Notes under the pieces: model-generated | Databases searched by the model: none | The model's input: only the letters and a program-made list of their open reading frames with translations | Told to the model about the DNA's origin: nothing | Shown: in pieces, positions 41,931-53,701 of the stretch | Layout: each line of letters begins with the position of its first letter | Numbering within the stretch: position 1 is the first letter of the stretch | Origin: Bactericera cockerelli | Lineage: Eukaryota > Arthropoda > Insecta > Hemiptera > Triozidae | DNA: 64,000 bases | Reading direction: 5' to 3' | NCBI GenBank assembly: GCA_024516035.1 | Contig: CM044966.1 | Span: 771,693 to 835,692, forward strand | Made by a program: the position numbers and the translations under genes

Positions 41931-42242
41931 TTATATGGTTTTTTTACTGTACACTAATAATATTCCTTAATATTATCTCCTAAGCGTATGCAAACTTCTG
42001 AGGAGTTTCCATACGTCTGAGAGGAGGAGACTACGGGATGAGAAAGCTACAACACAGGTGACAAGCGTTTACAATAGCTGCTGTTTCATGGCTACGAAAT
42101 AAATAAGGCTGTGGACTATAATTAAAAGAAAAGTCTTCACTTCTATGTATCACTTGTATCAGCATGTATGATTTGAAATAAACTTCAACTGTGTAGACAC
42201 CCAATATCAGGGATATACTAGTAATATTATTTCACTACCGTC

Positions 42243-42438
42243 CACTGGTAGTCAAGTGGTTAACGCGCTAATCTGGTAATCCAGGTAGCGTAGGGAGCCA
42301 TTGGTTCGAATCCCATTCAATGCATTAATTTTTCCTCATTAATTTGTGTTTGTGACCACATAATTATAAGACTCTAAGGGTTAGGTTGTAGAAAATGCTT
42401 TGAGCGTAAACCTCGCCTGGTGGTTACCTTCCACTAAA
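42243..42438 (+). repeat. SINE-A, unit 3 proximal
   Basis: Same as 30931-31126. The rest of 41931-42600 is unit backbone without a gene. Confidence 0.8.
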
Positions 42439-42609
42439 GATGCTATTACCAAGACCAAAAGGGTAATAACAAGTCCTAGCTCGTACACAATGCACATGTC
42501 TAGAATAATTAATTTAGTATTATAATGCTTTACAAATACACAAACTCAGATTCGGTGGGTACTGAGTGGAAGCATCTCCAAAAAAATTTCCCACCAGCCT
42601 CATCTGATT

Positions 42610-42712
42610 GTTATTATTATTACTAGTGACATGATAATATGGTTAGGATTATTATTACTAGTGACAGGATAATATGGTAAGTATTATTAATACTAGTGAC
42701 ATGATAAATATA
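42610..42712. repeat. 35-bp minisatellite, unit 3 (about 3 copies)
   Basis: TATTATTACTAGTGACATGA units just 3' of the BTB stop, as in unit 2. Confidence 0.75.
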
Positions 42713-42740
42713 TGAGATAAAAATCCACAATATAATCTCC

Positions 42741-44405
42741 CTACTTGGTTTCGATTTCAATTGATTTGAAATAAACTTCCACTGTGTAGACATCAACATT
42801 TGACTGAAGTAATCCATATACATCCCACCACGACGCGCTCTGGCCCCTGCTCCCGTGCACCTGGTCCCCCGGGTAGTAGAACTGACAGACCTCCACACAG
42901 GGAGCAGCAGGAGTCAGTGTTACTCTCCTGTATGATCCGTCTCGTGGTACTACACAGGAGTCATAACCTCCACGTTGTGGGACAAACTTGAATTGACATT
43001 CAACAGTACACTCCCAGTCACGCTGCGTGGTGGAGAGACATTTCAAGTACATGTGTAAGTTGTTGTAATCATCCCTAATGCATGCTTTCCATTTCATATC
43101 TCCTATAAGACACTCCTCTTCTGACTCATACAATTTAACGGAAGAAAGTGGAATTTTAATGGTGAATTTATTTGTAACATGTGTTAACAACTTCTTTCTA
43201 GACTCGACTACAGTTGGGTTATTAACAATTCCTTCATTTTGATTATTGATCTCTGCTCTATTTGGATTCCCGGTCTCTACTTCAACAGGAATTTCAACAA
43301 TTCTTTCATTTTGATCTCTGGTTTCTGCTTTGAATTTATTCCTTGGCTCTAAGCTCTTGGAGAAATATTTGTCTTCTTCCAAAAACACTCTGTGTTTAAG
43401 GAACAGTTCTGTTTTAAAAGCAGTCATGTACTCAAAAGCAGAAATATTTTTCACGCGAATATATGAAAGCAGTTTTTTCAATACATTATCTGAAAATGTC
43501 TTTGCCAGTTCGACACAGCTGTCAAGTTGATCAGGAATGATGTTGTCCACATCCGGATTATTTTCATTGAAATCACCACTGGATGGTCCAGCACTTTGGT
43601 TCAACGCCATTTTCTTAAATTTTGTCATCTCTTTCTTGTCACATGACTTGGCATCAGTTGTGAACACTTTTTCACTTCTGGCAGCATGTGACTGAGAGTC
43701 ACAACCATCAGCCGATTCCTCAGCAACATGTGCACTGCTGATCTTCTCGTCCAACATTTCCAGAGCTCGCCGGGGACACTGGTTCAGATTCTCACTGTGC
43801 CACACCAAAGCACCCCTGAGGATGTCAATTTCAGGAGCGTAAAACAGGTTGGACTTGAGCAATTCACTCAAAACTTCGTATTGCAAATCCTTGAAACTCT
43901 CGTGCTTCAACACTTGTTCTGAATTCTCGTAAGCATAAATAATTAACTTTTTGTACAGCTCGTCCAATAAGAATTTCTTGGCTGTATTGATGAGTACAAA
44001 AAACGAGTCGAGCTCAAAATTGTCAAGTGTAGACAGGAATGACTTGATGGCAGTGAAGATATCAGAGAGCTCATAGGTCTCGCACAGCCGGAGAACCTCA
44101 CAGATGATGGGTTTCTGCATTCTTGAAAAATTCAATTCCATGCCATGCATGTATTGAAGTATGATTTCAAAGCTCTCATCAAACATGAGACCTGGCATTG
44201 TTAATATTTTGTCATCACAGTGTTCATGATGTGTCTTTACTTGTGAATACAGAATACTACTGCTCATGTAGATGAGATGACTGCTGACATGAACTTTTGA
44301 GTTTTTCAATATGAATAAACAGTCACAAATTTCATCATTGTTCCAAACTTTTTCTGCCTTCATTGTCAGTTCACTTCTGAACAAGACATCTTGTACTTCT
44401 GCCAT
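42741..44405 (-). CDS. BTB-BACK-MATH-like protein, unit 3, 554 aa
   Basis: BTB, BACK-like, linker and MATH-like parts as in unit 2, with the same MATH-like variant (IPLSSVKLYE, RDDYNNLHMYLK, GGYDSCVVP). At two N-terminal sites it carries the unit 1 residue instead (LTMPG, KHESF), and the DNA just upstream of the start is also like unit 1. It is the candidate recombinant between the two types. The splice-acceptor-like TTTCTGTTTCAG precedes the ATG. No disabling change is seen. Confidence 0.8.
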   Translation of the reverse strand: MAEVQDVLFRSELTMKAEKVWNNDEICDCLFILKNSKVHVSSHLIYMSSSILYSQVKTHHEHCDDKILTMPGLMFDESFEIILQYMHGMELNFSRMQKPIICEVLRLCETYELSDIFTAIKSFLSTLDNFELDSFFVLINTAKKFLLDELYKKLIIYAYENSEQVLKHESFKDLQYEVLSELLKSNLFYAPEIDILRGALVWHSENLNQCPRRALEMLDEKISSAHVAEESADGCDSQSHAARSEKVFTTDAKSCDKKEMTKFKKMALNQSAGPSSGDFNENNPDVDNIIPDQLDSCVELAKTFSDNVLKKLLSYIRVKNISAFEYMTAFKTELFLKHRVFLEEDKYFSKSLEPRNKFKAETRDQNERIVEIPVEVETGNPNRAEINNQNEGIVNNPTVVESRKKLLTHVTNKFTIKIPLSSVKLYESEEECLIGDMKWKACIRDDYNNLHMYLKCLSTTQRDWECTVECQFKFVPQRGGYDSCVVPRDGSYRRVTLTPAAPCVEVCQFYYPGDQVHGSRGQSASWWDVYGLLQSNVDVYTVEVYFKSIEIETK

Positions 44406-44663
44406 TCTGAAACAGAAAGAGGAGAGGGTAATGACCATGGTATTTGTGTACAATTTTTTTTTTAATTGACAAATTACTGTAGAATACCTCAAAATTCAAG
44501 GGACAAAAGTGACATGTCGAGTTTCAAATAAGAGAAGACATGGGCCGTGTTTAATTGTTTATACAACAAGGGCTACGAATTCTTTCGAGTAAATGGGATT
44601 TTTGACCTATTGCGACTTCGAGGTAGCGAGATTCTACTATGAATAGGTAAAATAATAAATAAT

Positions 44664-45008
44664 TAAGTAAATATCACAGGTAGGTACAAGTACAAGTAAA
44701 TATCACAGGTAGATACAAGTACTAGTAAATATCACAGGTAAGTACAAGAATAAGTAAATATCACAGGTAGGTACAAGTACCAGTAAATATCACAGGTGGG
44801 TACAAGTACAAGTAAATATTACAGGTAGGTACAAGTACAAGTAAATATCACAGGTAGGTACAAGTAAATATCACATGTAGGTACAAGTACAATTAAATAT
44901 CACATGTAGGTACAAGTACAAGTAAATGTCACAGGTAGGTACAAGTACAAGTAAATATCACAGATAGGTACAAGTACAAGTAAATATCACAGGTAGGTAC
45001 AAGTACAT
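44664..45008. repeat. 29-bp minisatellite, unit 3 (about 12 copies)
   Basis: The array order matches unit 1 with one additional unit (AAATGTCACAGGTAGGTACA). It ends like unit 1 (CAGATAGGTACA then CAGGTAGGTACA), not like units 2 and 4. Confidence 0.9.
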
Positions 45009-45119
45009 TCTGATCAATTGCAAGCTTATTTCTGGTCAAACTCTTGGTTTTAATTTCAAAAGTTGAGATATAGTATTCTGGAAAAAAATTCAAGTATTTT
45101 GGAATAAACTTGTATTTTA

Positions 45120-45310
45120 GCCAGCCCCCATGGCATGACGATTGAGACTACTACCTGTAGTCCAGAGATCCTAAGTTTGATCCATGATTGGGGCATACTT
45201 TTCCAAAGAAATTCTGTTCCTTTCAAAACACGAGAGGCTCGTATTTCTGGCCCTACCCAGGCTGGGTGAGGTTATTGTGGGTAGCTGGTATGATTCCCAA
45301 TAAATAGAAC
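45120..45310 (+). repeat. SINE-C, unit 3
   Basis: GCCAGCCCCCATGGCATGAC head, CCCTACCCAGGCTGGGTGAG body, and no LINE-tail insertion, as in unit 1. Confidence 0.7.
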
Positions 45311-45588
45311 GTAATAACAAAACCCTTGGAATAACCTTTAAGTATTTTGGAATAAATTTCAACTTGTCAGTCCCATTTTAAGGCCACATGCCTTGAAAAT
45401 GCTAAGGGCCTTGTGCAGGCATAGTCCAGCACTGTTTGGCTTTGGTGTTATTACTTAGTGCCTAGTTAGTCTTACCTAGAAGTAAAAAGTTTTTTTTTTC
45501 ATTCTAATTATGGAAAGAAAAAAAAATCCTGGTTGCTATATCTGAATTCATTGCAAAAACCAGAGTATTCAATAGGTCAATATTACAG

Positions 45589-45784
45589 CACTGGTAGTCA
45601 AGTGGTTAACGAGCTGGTCTGGTATTCCAAGTAGCTTAGGACTTGGTTGGTTCAAATCCCACCCAGTACATGAATTTTTCTTCATTAATTTGAGTTTGTG
45701 ACAACATAATAATATGACCAAGAGGTAAGGTGGTAGAAAATGCTCTGAGTGTTAACCTGGCCTGGTGATTACCTTCCACTAAAA
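45589..45784 (+). repeat. SINE-A, unit 3 distal
   Basis: Uninterrupted copy, as at 16444-16637. The remaining backbone up to 46160 holds no gene. Confidence 0.75.
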
Positions 45785-46161
45785 AGTGTTATTATTTGTA
45801 TCATAGAAAAATCCAAGGGAGCTGAATATCAGTTTGTTATAACTGGAAGGCCAATATATCCAGTGTAGTTATAGGCCAAGTTAACTGTATTTCACACTAG
45901 GGATTTCACATCAGGGACAAGGAGTCAAGCGCAGGAGTATGCTATAGATCATCCTCAATGAAAATCAGACCTGTGTGCAATTTTTCAGGTCTCTAGCACT
46001 TACCATTTAGGTACCAACTTATTACACACTAATTATTATTATTATTATACAACACTTTATTAGATATAGATGGACATTATGTACATACAAATAATAATTT
46101 TAACAGTGAAAAAAATGGAAACAATAAAAATGAAAAAAAAAAAAAAAAAAAATAGAAAATA

Positions 46162-47761
46162 CACTGAGCGTCAAAATTAGAGGAATGCTAAAATGATCTT
46201 GAATATTTTCGAGGCAGATTTACTTAGGAACCTATTTTCTTTTCAGGTTAACTAGAAATATAAATGCTAACAAGGAACAAAACAAAAAATTCATAAACAT
46301 AATAAGAGAGGATTCATTTATTGGTACATTTAGAAAAATCTCAAAAAACTGCCTAAAATGGAAGATTAAAAAAATGCTCATTTTTGGAAATATTCAATTT
46401 TCCTTACACTTTTGCTACTTAAATGACTCATATTGCCCCCCGCAGCATTATGTAGGGCCGTTAAACTCCTTGGCATACTTGGCATAAGCTTATCAACATA
46501 AGCTTGGCTCATCCGGTCCCATTCCTCGACCACGGCCCTTTTGAGCTCCGCCAGAGTATTCGGTTGGTTTGTTCTTGCTCGAATCATTTTATTGAGATAG
46601 TCCAATACACGCTCAATGAGATTCATGTCTGGTGAGCGAGGTGTATGGTCCAGAACTTCTAATCCAGCCTCTTCAAGGAAACGGGATACTAAAGCTGCCG
46701 TATGTGGTTGAGCGTTGTCATGCGTGAGGGTGAAGCCATCTCCAATGAATGACATGAACGGGAGCACAAAATCTTGCAAAATCTCCGACACGTATCGTTG
46801 AGAGGTCAGGGCGCCCCCTCTATGATATACAGTGTGTTACGGCCCCCTAGAGTAATGCCCCCCATACCATGATTGAGCCGCCACCATGTTGCTCCGTTCC
46901 TACCATGGTACACTGCTCGTACCTCTCATTAGGCTTTCTCAGGGCTCTGACCCTCTTGTCATCAGACTTAAGAGCCAACCTACACTCAACTGTAAACAAT
47001 ACTTTGCTCCACTGACGGACTGACCACCTTCTGTAGTTCTGGACATATGCGCGCCTCTTCACTTTGTGCTGAAAACTGAGAAGTGGGGTTCACTTGGCTC
47101 GATGACACCTTATAGTGTGCTCGTGGAGTCTTATTGACACAGTAGCAGTGGAAACCCTAACACCCCGGGTGCGTTGGACCCCCGCATGCACCCCCGTTAT
47201 GCCTTGGAACCGATTTCTCAGGGCCGTGAGGTCTATGAAGCAGTCGTTGCGTGCTGTTGTAGAGCGTTTTCAACCTTGCCTGCCTCTTCTATTCTACTGA
47301 CCAGTCTCCCTGTAACGTTTCACCACACGAAGAACCACGGATTTTGAGACACCGAGAGAATTTCCCACTCTGGCAAAACTCTAGCCCCCGCCAGTCAATG
47401 CCACTGCTCTTGACACTTCCACTCCACTAAGATCATTCATTGTTAATGAAAAACGATAATTAAACATCTTAACAACTCATTAAAATAGAGAAACGTAATC
47501 ACTTTGACCCAAGGTAACGGAATCATGGATTTTCGATAAATGACCCCAACACATGAAGTTACTCAAAAGTGTACATTTTTGAGCTAGCTATAGTAAACTA
47601 TTGTTTACTCTCTACGAGCTTGATAATTGTGTATCTTTCTCCTCATAAGCGATAATCAATCATATTTGTCAATATTATTGATCAAGAAGAGGTTCCCAAA
47701 AGGAAGACAGTCCTTAAAATTAGAGATCATTTTAGCGTTCCTCTAATTTTGACGCTAAGTG
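46162..47761 (-). mobile_element. Tc1-like DNA transposon, unit 3, 1600 bp
   Basis: Same insertion as 17025-18625, flanked by TA. The right terminal repeat has mutated (GACGCTAAGTG instead of GACGCTCAGTG) and the left one has one change (GGAATGC for GGAACGC). Confidence 0.95.
46378..47440 (-). pseudogene. Tc1-like DD34E transposase, broken, unit 3
   Basis: Catalytic C-terminal half open at 46378-46791 (THDNAQPHTA, SPDMNLIERVLDYL, then MIRARTNQPNTLAELK to the end). The middle part at 46847-47062 has VLFTVECRL, where unit 1 has VLFTDECRL, so the first catalytic Asp is Val here. The N-terminal HTH part has an early TAG and a frame change. Confidence 0.85.
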
Positions 47762-48662
47762 TATATAAGAACATATGTCCTAACTAAAGGGCGGGGTTAT
47801 TGCCTATGGCAATCTCTTCCACCCAACCAAATGTTCAAATGTTTCCCGTTGGGGAAACATTTTTCTCTATTTAGGGTACTCTGACCAGTGGAAAATCAAT
47901 GAAGGAGATTTGTATATTGTCTACTGATATGTGTTAAAACTGTTATTATATATTAATAATTATTTTTCTCTGGCTTTTAATCATTACCAGGAGTGGCTTC
48001 AGTGGGGTCAACTTTGGAATTTTAGATGGAACTACTCTGTTTGTAATATATTTCTAAGAGGTAAGATAAAGTTACCTAAGTTTTCATATTTGTGTTAATT
48101 GATCAAACTACTGAGTTTGGTATTATTTTGAGACATTAGTTAACATTCAAAGTATTTTAAGACATGTTTCATTATATATATCAAAACAGGATCAGATATA
48201 TTCGAAAATGTTTCCCTCATTAATGGCAAACAGGTTTCAGCATTAACTCTTAACCAGAAACACCGGTCTCAGAGACCGCTACAGTTTATCAAATCAAAGA
48301 TTGACAAAGATCAAAACAAAGACATTTTGTTCACATAAATCATAATAACATTTATTTTGGCTTTAGGTAATTTTATGTGTGTTAAACTCGGTAAACTAAG
48401 ATAGAGGTCTCTCAGACTGGTGTTTAGGATTATGTACTAACAAATCATGTTTCGGGTTATGGTGATAATTATAAAAGTGTCCATTATAATTAACTAATCT
48501 TGTTTCATAATTTGCCCCTTAGTGGATATGCTGTATGCTACTATACTTGGCAATGGTGTCTACTACAGAATAAAGTAACTATACAGACATTCATCTTAAT
48601 CAGAAATTCCATTCAATTTCCAAACCCTACACCCTTGCAGTGAACTGAACAGATTCACTTAC
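47762..48662. repeat. Unit 3 distal backbone, no gene
   Basis: Matches 18626-19537 of unit 1, including the candidate miniature element at about 48260-48430. It runs into the uninterrupted LTR-element target site (CACTTACCCTGTGG). Confidence 0.7.
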
Positions 48663-49906
48663 CCTGTGGTTGTGGAGAGAACTTGTCTCTTGAAATATGC
48701 TGGATAACAATCTGAAGATTTTGAAGTTTATTTGTATTAGTTTGGAGCCGCTTGAAGGAAATAATGCCACGCCAACTCTCAGATGAATGATGATTAAGAG
48801 AATTGAGAGTAGGGATGAGTTTATTTCTTCTTTGAGCTTTTTTTAAAACTTAGGACATCTTAATCTTGACGAGTTATTGAGTTGTAAGTTGGGATGAAGC
48901 TACCAACGTAGCTATTGAGTGTGTTTTCCAATTTCCTTTCTAACTCACAACCCTACACCCTGTGCAGTTTATTGTGGCAGGGAGAGATATGGATTATGTC
49001 AGCTTGATTATGTTTGACAGCTTGGATAGCTGTCAAACACTAATGAAACAACCAGATTAACTGAAAGTTTATCAAAATGGTGAAACCTCAGGCTATATTT
49101 AATTACAAATTTACAAATTACAATTGCTTATGAAACAGATTCAGGTAGAACAACAAGAACAAAGAATTTAAAATAAAGATTTCACGAGGTTGCATACAGC
49201 ATTACAGCACGAGTTGTCAATGTTATGATACGCCTTCAAAAAAAAAAATCATGCTATACCAGCTATACGCTGTACAATTTATTATCTTGGTAACGCCTTC
49301 AAAAAAATGTCACATTACGACTTTTCATATAACTCGAAAATACGTCCAAATCCTCCACTGGTAACTCAACGGTAACAGTTGGCTGAAAATCAATGAAAAA
49401 TTTATAATCAGCATCTCAAAATCATTGGATTTGATATGTCACAACCCCTATCTAGTATGCATGGTATTTAAAAAAGCTAGTCCCCTTTACGAAATACCAA
49501 TAAATTCGGGCCGGGTACCAAAAATTCAAGTTATCAAACAAATGATTAGAGTATACCCCTATAATTTTTTTAGAACTAGAAAAACATACTCTATAAACAT
49601 ATTTATGACCTCTGTAGAGAATTTCAAGTCTCTAGCTAGTGATATTCTTGAGATAATTTGTTCACAGACAGACAGACAGACCCACGGACCAATGGCTGAA
49701 ACTTTGGATTTTGGGTCTGGGGACCCTAAAACGTGTTTTGGCACTGAAAACTGACGATTGGTGATTCCATTACTTTCCTTATTATAGGATAAGGAAGGTA
49801 AAAATACAAAGAACCAAAGACACCAAAGTACAACAATTTTATGTTTTCACACGATTGCCATACAAAAAAGTATTGCGTGTAGAATGAAACATTATTTTCG
49901 CAGGCA
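48663..49906. repeat. Unit 4 proximal backbone, no gene
   Basis: More diverged than units 2 and 3. It has an insert near 48988-49030 with inverted words (AGCTTGGATAGCTGTCAAAC), keeps the GACAGACAGACCCACGGACC phrase, and shows the empty site (CAACAATTTTATG) of the 283-bp miniature element. No gene is called. Confidence 0.65.
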
Positions 49907-50352
49907 TTTCATGAAATGTAGTCCTTGAGCCCCGGTGTCAGGATCTCAACGCCCAGGTGAACTGCAGATTCCTCGCCGTTGCGAAGCATGTCCAGCACGT
50001 ACAGCTCGCTTGCGACCATGTGGAGCGGGGGCTCTCCCGCCAAGACCTGGGTCTCCACGTGGCTTGTGCTGGCAGCGGCTGCGCAGATGGCGATGGTGCA
50101 GAACCTTTGGCAGGCTCTGAGGCGCCGGGCGATGATCCTTCTCCTGGTGGAGAGTTGGTGGCCCCATAGCGCCACACCGTATGTTGCCCTCGGGATGACG
50201 GCGGCCCAGTAGGTGATTCGGAGTCCCTCGGCTCTTGTGCCCCGAGTCTTGCTGAAAACTCTTCCGAGCATGGCGAAGCTCTTGATACCCGAAGCTGTTC
50301 TCTCCTCGACATGCTTCAGAAAGTATCCGCAGTCGTCGAGAGTGACTCCCAG
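49907..50352 (-). pseudogene. R1-like LINE relic, C-terminal part, unit 4
   Basis: Encodes KTRGTRAEGLRITYWAAVI, ATYGVALWGHQ and TQVLAGEPPLHMVASELYVL. Continuation toward the palm is at 54016-54294, beyond element B and the hAT element. Confidence 0.7.
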
Positions 50353-50365
50353 TACCCAGACAGCA

Positions 50366-50640
50366 CGGAAGTTGACTTCCAGTCTGGATTTAAGGTGGAA
50401 ATATCCAGGTGTATAAAGTCAACTGGACCTCCAACTGTCCCGACAGCTGGATTTTTCCATCATGGATTAAATCAGTTGACCAGCCACCTGGATATTTCCA
50501 ACAAAAATCCATCTAGACTCAGTCACCTGGGCAGTCAGCTGGAAATATAACGACTCTCTCCAGCTAGGACATGAGTAGAATTTAGTCAGTTGACCAGTCA
50601 GCTGGAAATGTTCCATATTTTTCCAGTTTACATAAAACGT
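50366..50640. repeat. Left subterminal array of element B
   Basis: Repeated short words AGTTGACTTCCAG, AAGTCAACTGGA, CAGTTGACCAGCCACCTGGA, CAGTCAGCTGGAAAT in both orientations across about 275 bp. ORFs crossing it are by-products. Confidence 0.75.
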
Positions 50641-51645
50641 GTCCTTTGTTGAAGACGCCATCTTTGATCTTTCGTAATTTCAGAATCATTGTGATATTGG
50701 TGATATGGTGATTGTAAATTGTTTTAAATAATTAATAATTCTTTTAAATATGTATTTCATTTAGTTTTGAACATTTTTAAATACAAATATCATTTTAATT
50801 AGTTTTGATCTTTTTTAAAACTAGGTACTGGAAGTGTTTAGATAAAACTCGTCCTTTGTTGAAGGAAATTCAGAAATTGTGATATTTTTGTGACAAATTG
50901 TGAATTGTTTTAAATAATTAATAATTCTCTTAAATAATAGGTATTTCATTTATTTGAACATATTTTAAATACAAATAATATTTTAATTAGTTTTGAACAT
51001 CTTTTTTATAACTATGAAAGTGTTTACTTTGTCATTTCTGAACTCCAAATTTGATTTCGAGATGTTTCAAAAAATAGTTCTTAAGTTTGTCTAAATCGTG
51101 ACAGAAGGAAAGGAGAGGACAAGAAGCAGTTAATACTGGATCACCTTATACATCTGACAATAACCATCCATTTCTAGAGACATCCACTTGGACCCTAATG
51201 AACTTTCTGCACTCTGCTGTTCCTGGACCTTCAGTGGGATTAACACCTTCAGTTCACTTGGAATCATACCAGCTACCCATATTAATCTCACCTAGCCTAG
51301 CCAAGCCAAAGCAGGACCATGAATGCTAGTCTCATGTGTTAAGGGAAACAGAATTTTTTATGCTCAAGATCTCTTGACCATAGGTTGGCTAAAAAAAGGT
51401 TCTGGTTCAAGCAAAGAAACAGCTGAATGCATAGTGCTAGATAGTGAAATTTTTCACTCTGTGGATTTTATTTAGATGTACAATACTTTATAAAATATAA
51501 ATATTCATTATAAAATGAATATTTCACTGATAGGTGGTTCTGCCACACTAAAAAATGATGTTTACTTTGTGACATGCTTCCTGATTACTTGATTTAAAAT
51601 TATTTGGCCAATTTACTGTGCACTGTTCATAATAACAATAATAAC

Positions 51646-52025
51646 TGAATGGGTGAGTAGAAGAACCAGGAATGTCAAAAATCGATTTTTTTTTCTTCGT
51701 GGAATAAGAAAGAATGTACTCTTTTCTATCATCTCTGTGAATATGAAGGAGAAATACCCCTTAAAAGTATAATTTTTTTCGATTTTAAAGTGGGGGAAGC
51801 AGAAAAAAAATCTGATGTAAAATAGGGATAGTAACAAAATCACTGACCACTCTTTGCTAGCGGTATTAGTACCTAGTTGTGAGAATCTTGTCGAATAACA
51901 AGGAATTTAAAATTTAATTTTATTATACTCATTAGCATCAGGAAAGCAAAAATAAGACAAATCTTATTTTTGCTTTCCTGAAAAGTCGATTTTTGACATT
52001 CCTGGTTCTTCTACTCACCCATTCA
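51646..52025. mobile_element. Foldback/MITE-like element with perfect 40-bp inverted ends
   Basis: 51646-51685 and 51986-52025 are perfect reverse complements, beginning TGAATGGGTGAGTAGAAGAA. A second perfect hairpin with 19-bp arms (51939-51957 and 51962-51980, AGGAAAGCAAAAATAAGA) lies just inside the right end. No empty site is available in the window, so its status as a mobile element is inferred. Confidence 0.6.
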
Positions 52026-52596
52026 ACTATTGTGCTCTCTCTACCACCTTATTACTATGAAGGCCCTTAAATTTTGAGTTAATTTTATATCTATTTAAAA
52101 AAAGTGTTCCACACTATTGTGTTTTATAATTTCACTAGTCTTAACAAGTCAATTTTGTTTTAATTTAAGTATAACAATGTTTTTTGGTAATAATTCTCAA
52201 AGCAAACAACCCAGCAATTCTAATTAGCCACAGCAGTATATAAATTGTCATGAAGGATTACAAATACATAATAACATTCACTAATCCATGTTCAACCCCG
52301 TTAGACATTGCTTAACTTTTGCAATTTCATGAAAACTGGTGTATTCCATGCCCCATCTTCATTTTCTGCTGGCTATTAGTTTATTTCTTTGTTATTTTTG
52401 GTTTCACAAAAGAAATATATTTTAATTTACATAGTATTATTATTTTATTGTGATTATGTACATGTTATGAGCATATTTTATAATTGGATATCATTATTTT
52501 ATTTCTATACTAGCTAAAACCTGGCATTTTGTCACCATTAAGGTTTTTTCTCCATGGCCGGTGTCCCAATAAAAATAATAATAACACTTTTAATTG

Positions 52597-52770
52597 GAAG
52601 GTAACCACCAGGTAAGGTTAAAGGTTATGCTCAAAGCATTTTCTACTAACCTAACCCTCAGAGTCTTATTATTATGTGGTCACAACCATAATGAGGAAAA
52701 ATTTGAAACAACGGAACCCTACGCTAGGTTGATTATCTGACTAGCGCGTTAACCACTTGATTACCAGTGC
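52597..52770 (-). repeat. SINE-A, reverse, inside element B
   Basis: Minus strand CACTGGTAATCAAGTGGTTA start. The B-box region is worn. Ends with GGTGGTTACCTTCCA. Confidence 0.65.
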
Positions 52771-53479
52771 ACTTGAAAATTGTATTAGATATTTTATTTT
52801 TGATAATTTTCTAGTATGTTGAAGGTGGCTTAGGGTGGGTGAACTCTCAGTGAGAGTACCGTTTGGTATTGTAACCCCAAGAGGACATAGTCAGCCAGAC
52901 ATGCACAACTTTGAGTTTTATATAGAGATTATACCTACTTAGGAAATAATTGTGATACATTGGTACAAGGTCTTGTGACATGGTGGAAATTTGATAGTGC
53001 ATTTTACACTTTTGGGACAATTTTTTAATAATAAACACTCTTATTGTAAAATATAATCATGTTAATGAGTCTTATTTGAATTGTGTTGTTTAAAACAGAT
53101 TAGTTATTTTCTTTTTCTTTCCAAATTTCTATAAAAAAAATTATACCCAAATTTGTGTGTGGGTTTTGTTAAAAAAACCTATTTAAAATTTATTACTTTA
53201 TTTTTATACAAAAAAAATATTCTTCATGAGATTTGAATGTATGGCCTCTAAATTAAATAACTGAAATTGAATTTATGCCTAATATACATTTGTTTCTAGT
53301 ATTTTATTACTATTAATTATTTTTTTTTTTGAAAAAAAAAATGCATATAATGGGATTCGAACCCATGACCTCAAAACCAAGAGCGTAGCATTTGATTATT
53401 ATGTAGTATAATGTACAGTATAGGTAAATAGGTATGTCAACATTGTGGTAGTGAGTTACTACCCATCCACTAGAGAGCG

Positions 53480-53691
53480 CTACAAGTAGCTGGAAATAAG
53501 TGGAACAAATCCAGTTGACTTTGGGCAACTGACTTCCAGTTAAAAGTTGGGTTACTTTCCAGTTCATTTCCAGTTGATTTCCAGGTGGAGGTCAGGTGGA
53601 AGGTGGAAATCTCCAGTTGATTTCCAGGTGGGCAAGTAGACTTTTTCCACCTAAAAGTATGGTATACATCCAGTTGACTGTGCTGTCTGGG
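53480..53691. repeat. Right subterminal array of element B
   Basis: TCCAGTTGACTT, CTTCCAGTTAAAAGTTGG, TTTCCAGTTGATTTCCAGGT (twice) and ATCCAGTTGACTG words, largely in the orientation opposite to the left array. Confidence 0.75.
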
Positions 53692-53701
53692 TAGTGTAGA
53701 G

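Larger units (their letters stand above)
50641..53480. other. Interior of element B, no gene
   Basis: AT-rich. It includes a worn SINE-C fragment (about 51245-51390), a foldback element (51646-52025), a reverse SINE-A (52597-52770) and a tRNA T-arm-like piece on the minus strand (about 53345-53395, GGGTTCGAATCCCATTATAT). A diverged internal direct duplication lies at about 50625-50830 and 50840-51010 (AAACGTGTCCTTTGTTGAAG and ACTCGTCCTTTGTTGAAGGA starts). ORFs here are short and unsupported. Confidence 0.6.
50355..53691. mobile_element. TIR element B, 3337 bp, unit 4 only
   Basis: Starts CCCAGACAGCACGG and ends with GTGCTGTCTGGG, flanked by TA on both sides. The other units read CTCCCAGTAGTGTAGAG without interruption, which fixes the insertion point and a TA duplication. 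Both ends carry many CAGTTGAC, CCAGCTGG and CAGGTGGA words in both orientations. The interior is AT-rich and has no transposase-like frame, so it is non-autonomous. Architecture is like element A (CCC start, 2-bp duplication, subterminal inverted arrays). Confidence 0.85.

Noticed and set aside
53345..53395. tRNA-like T arm on the minus strand with T-run after it
   Set aside because: No matching D arm or 5' acceptor strand upstream, so it is a worn SINE or pseudo-tRNA.
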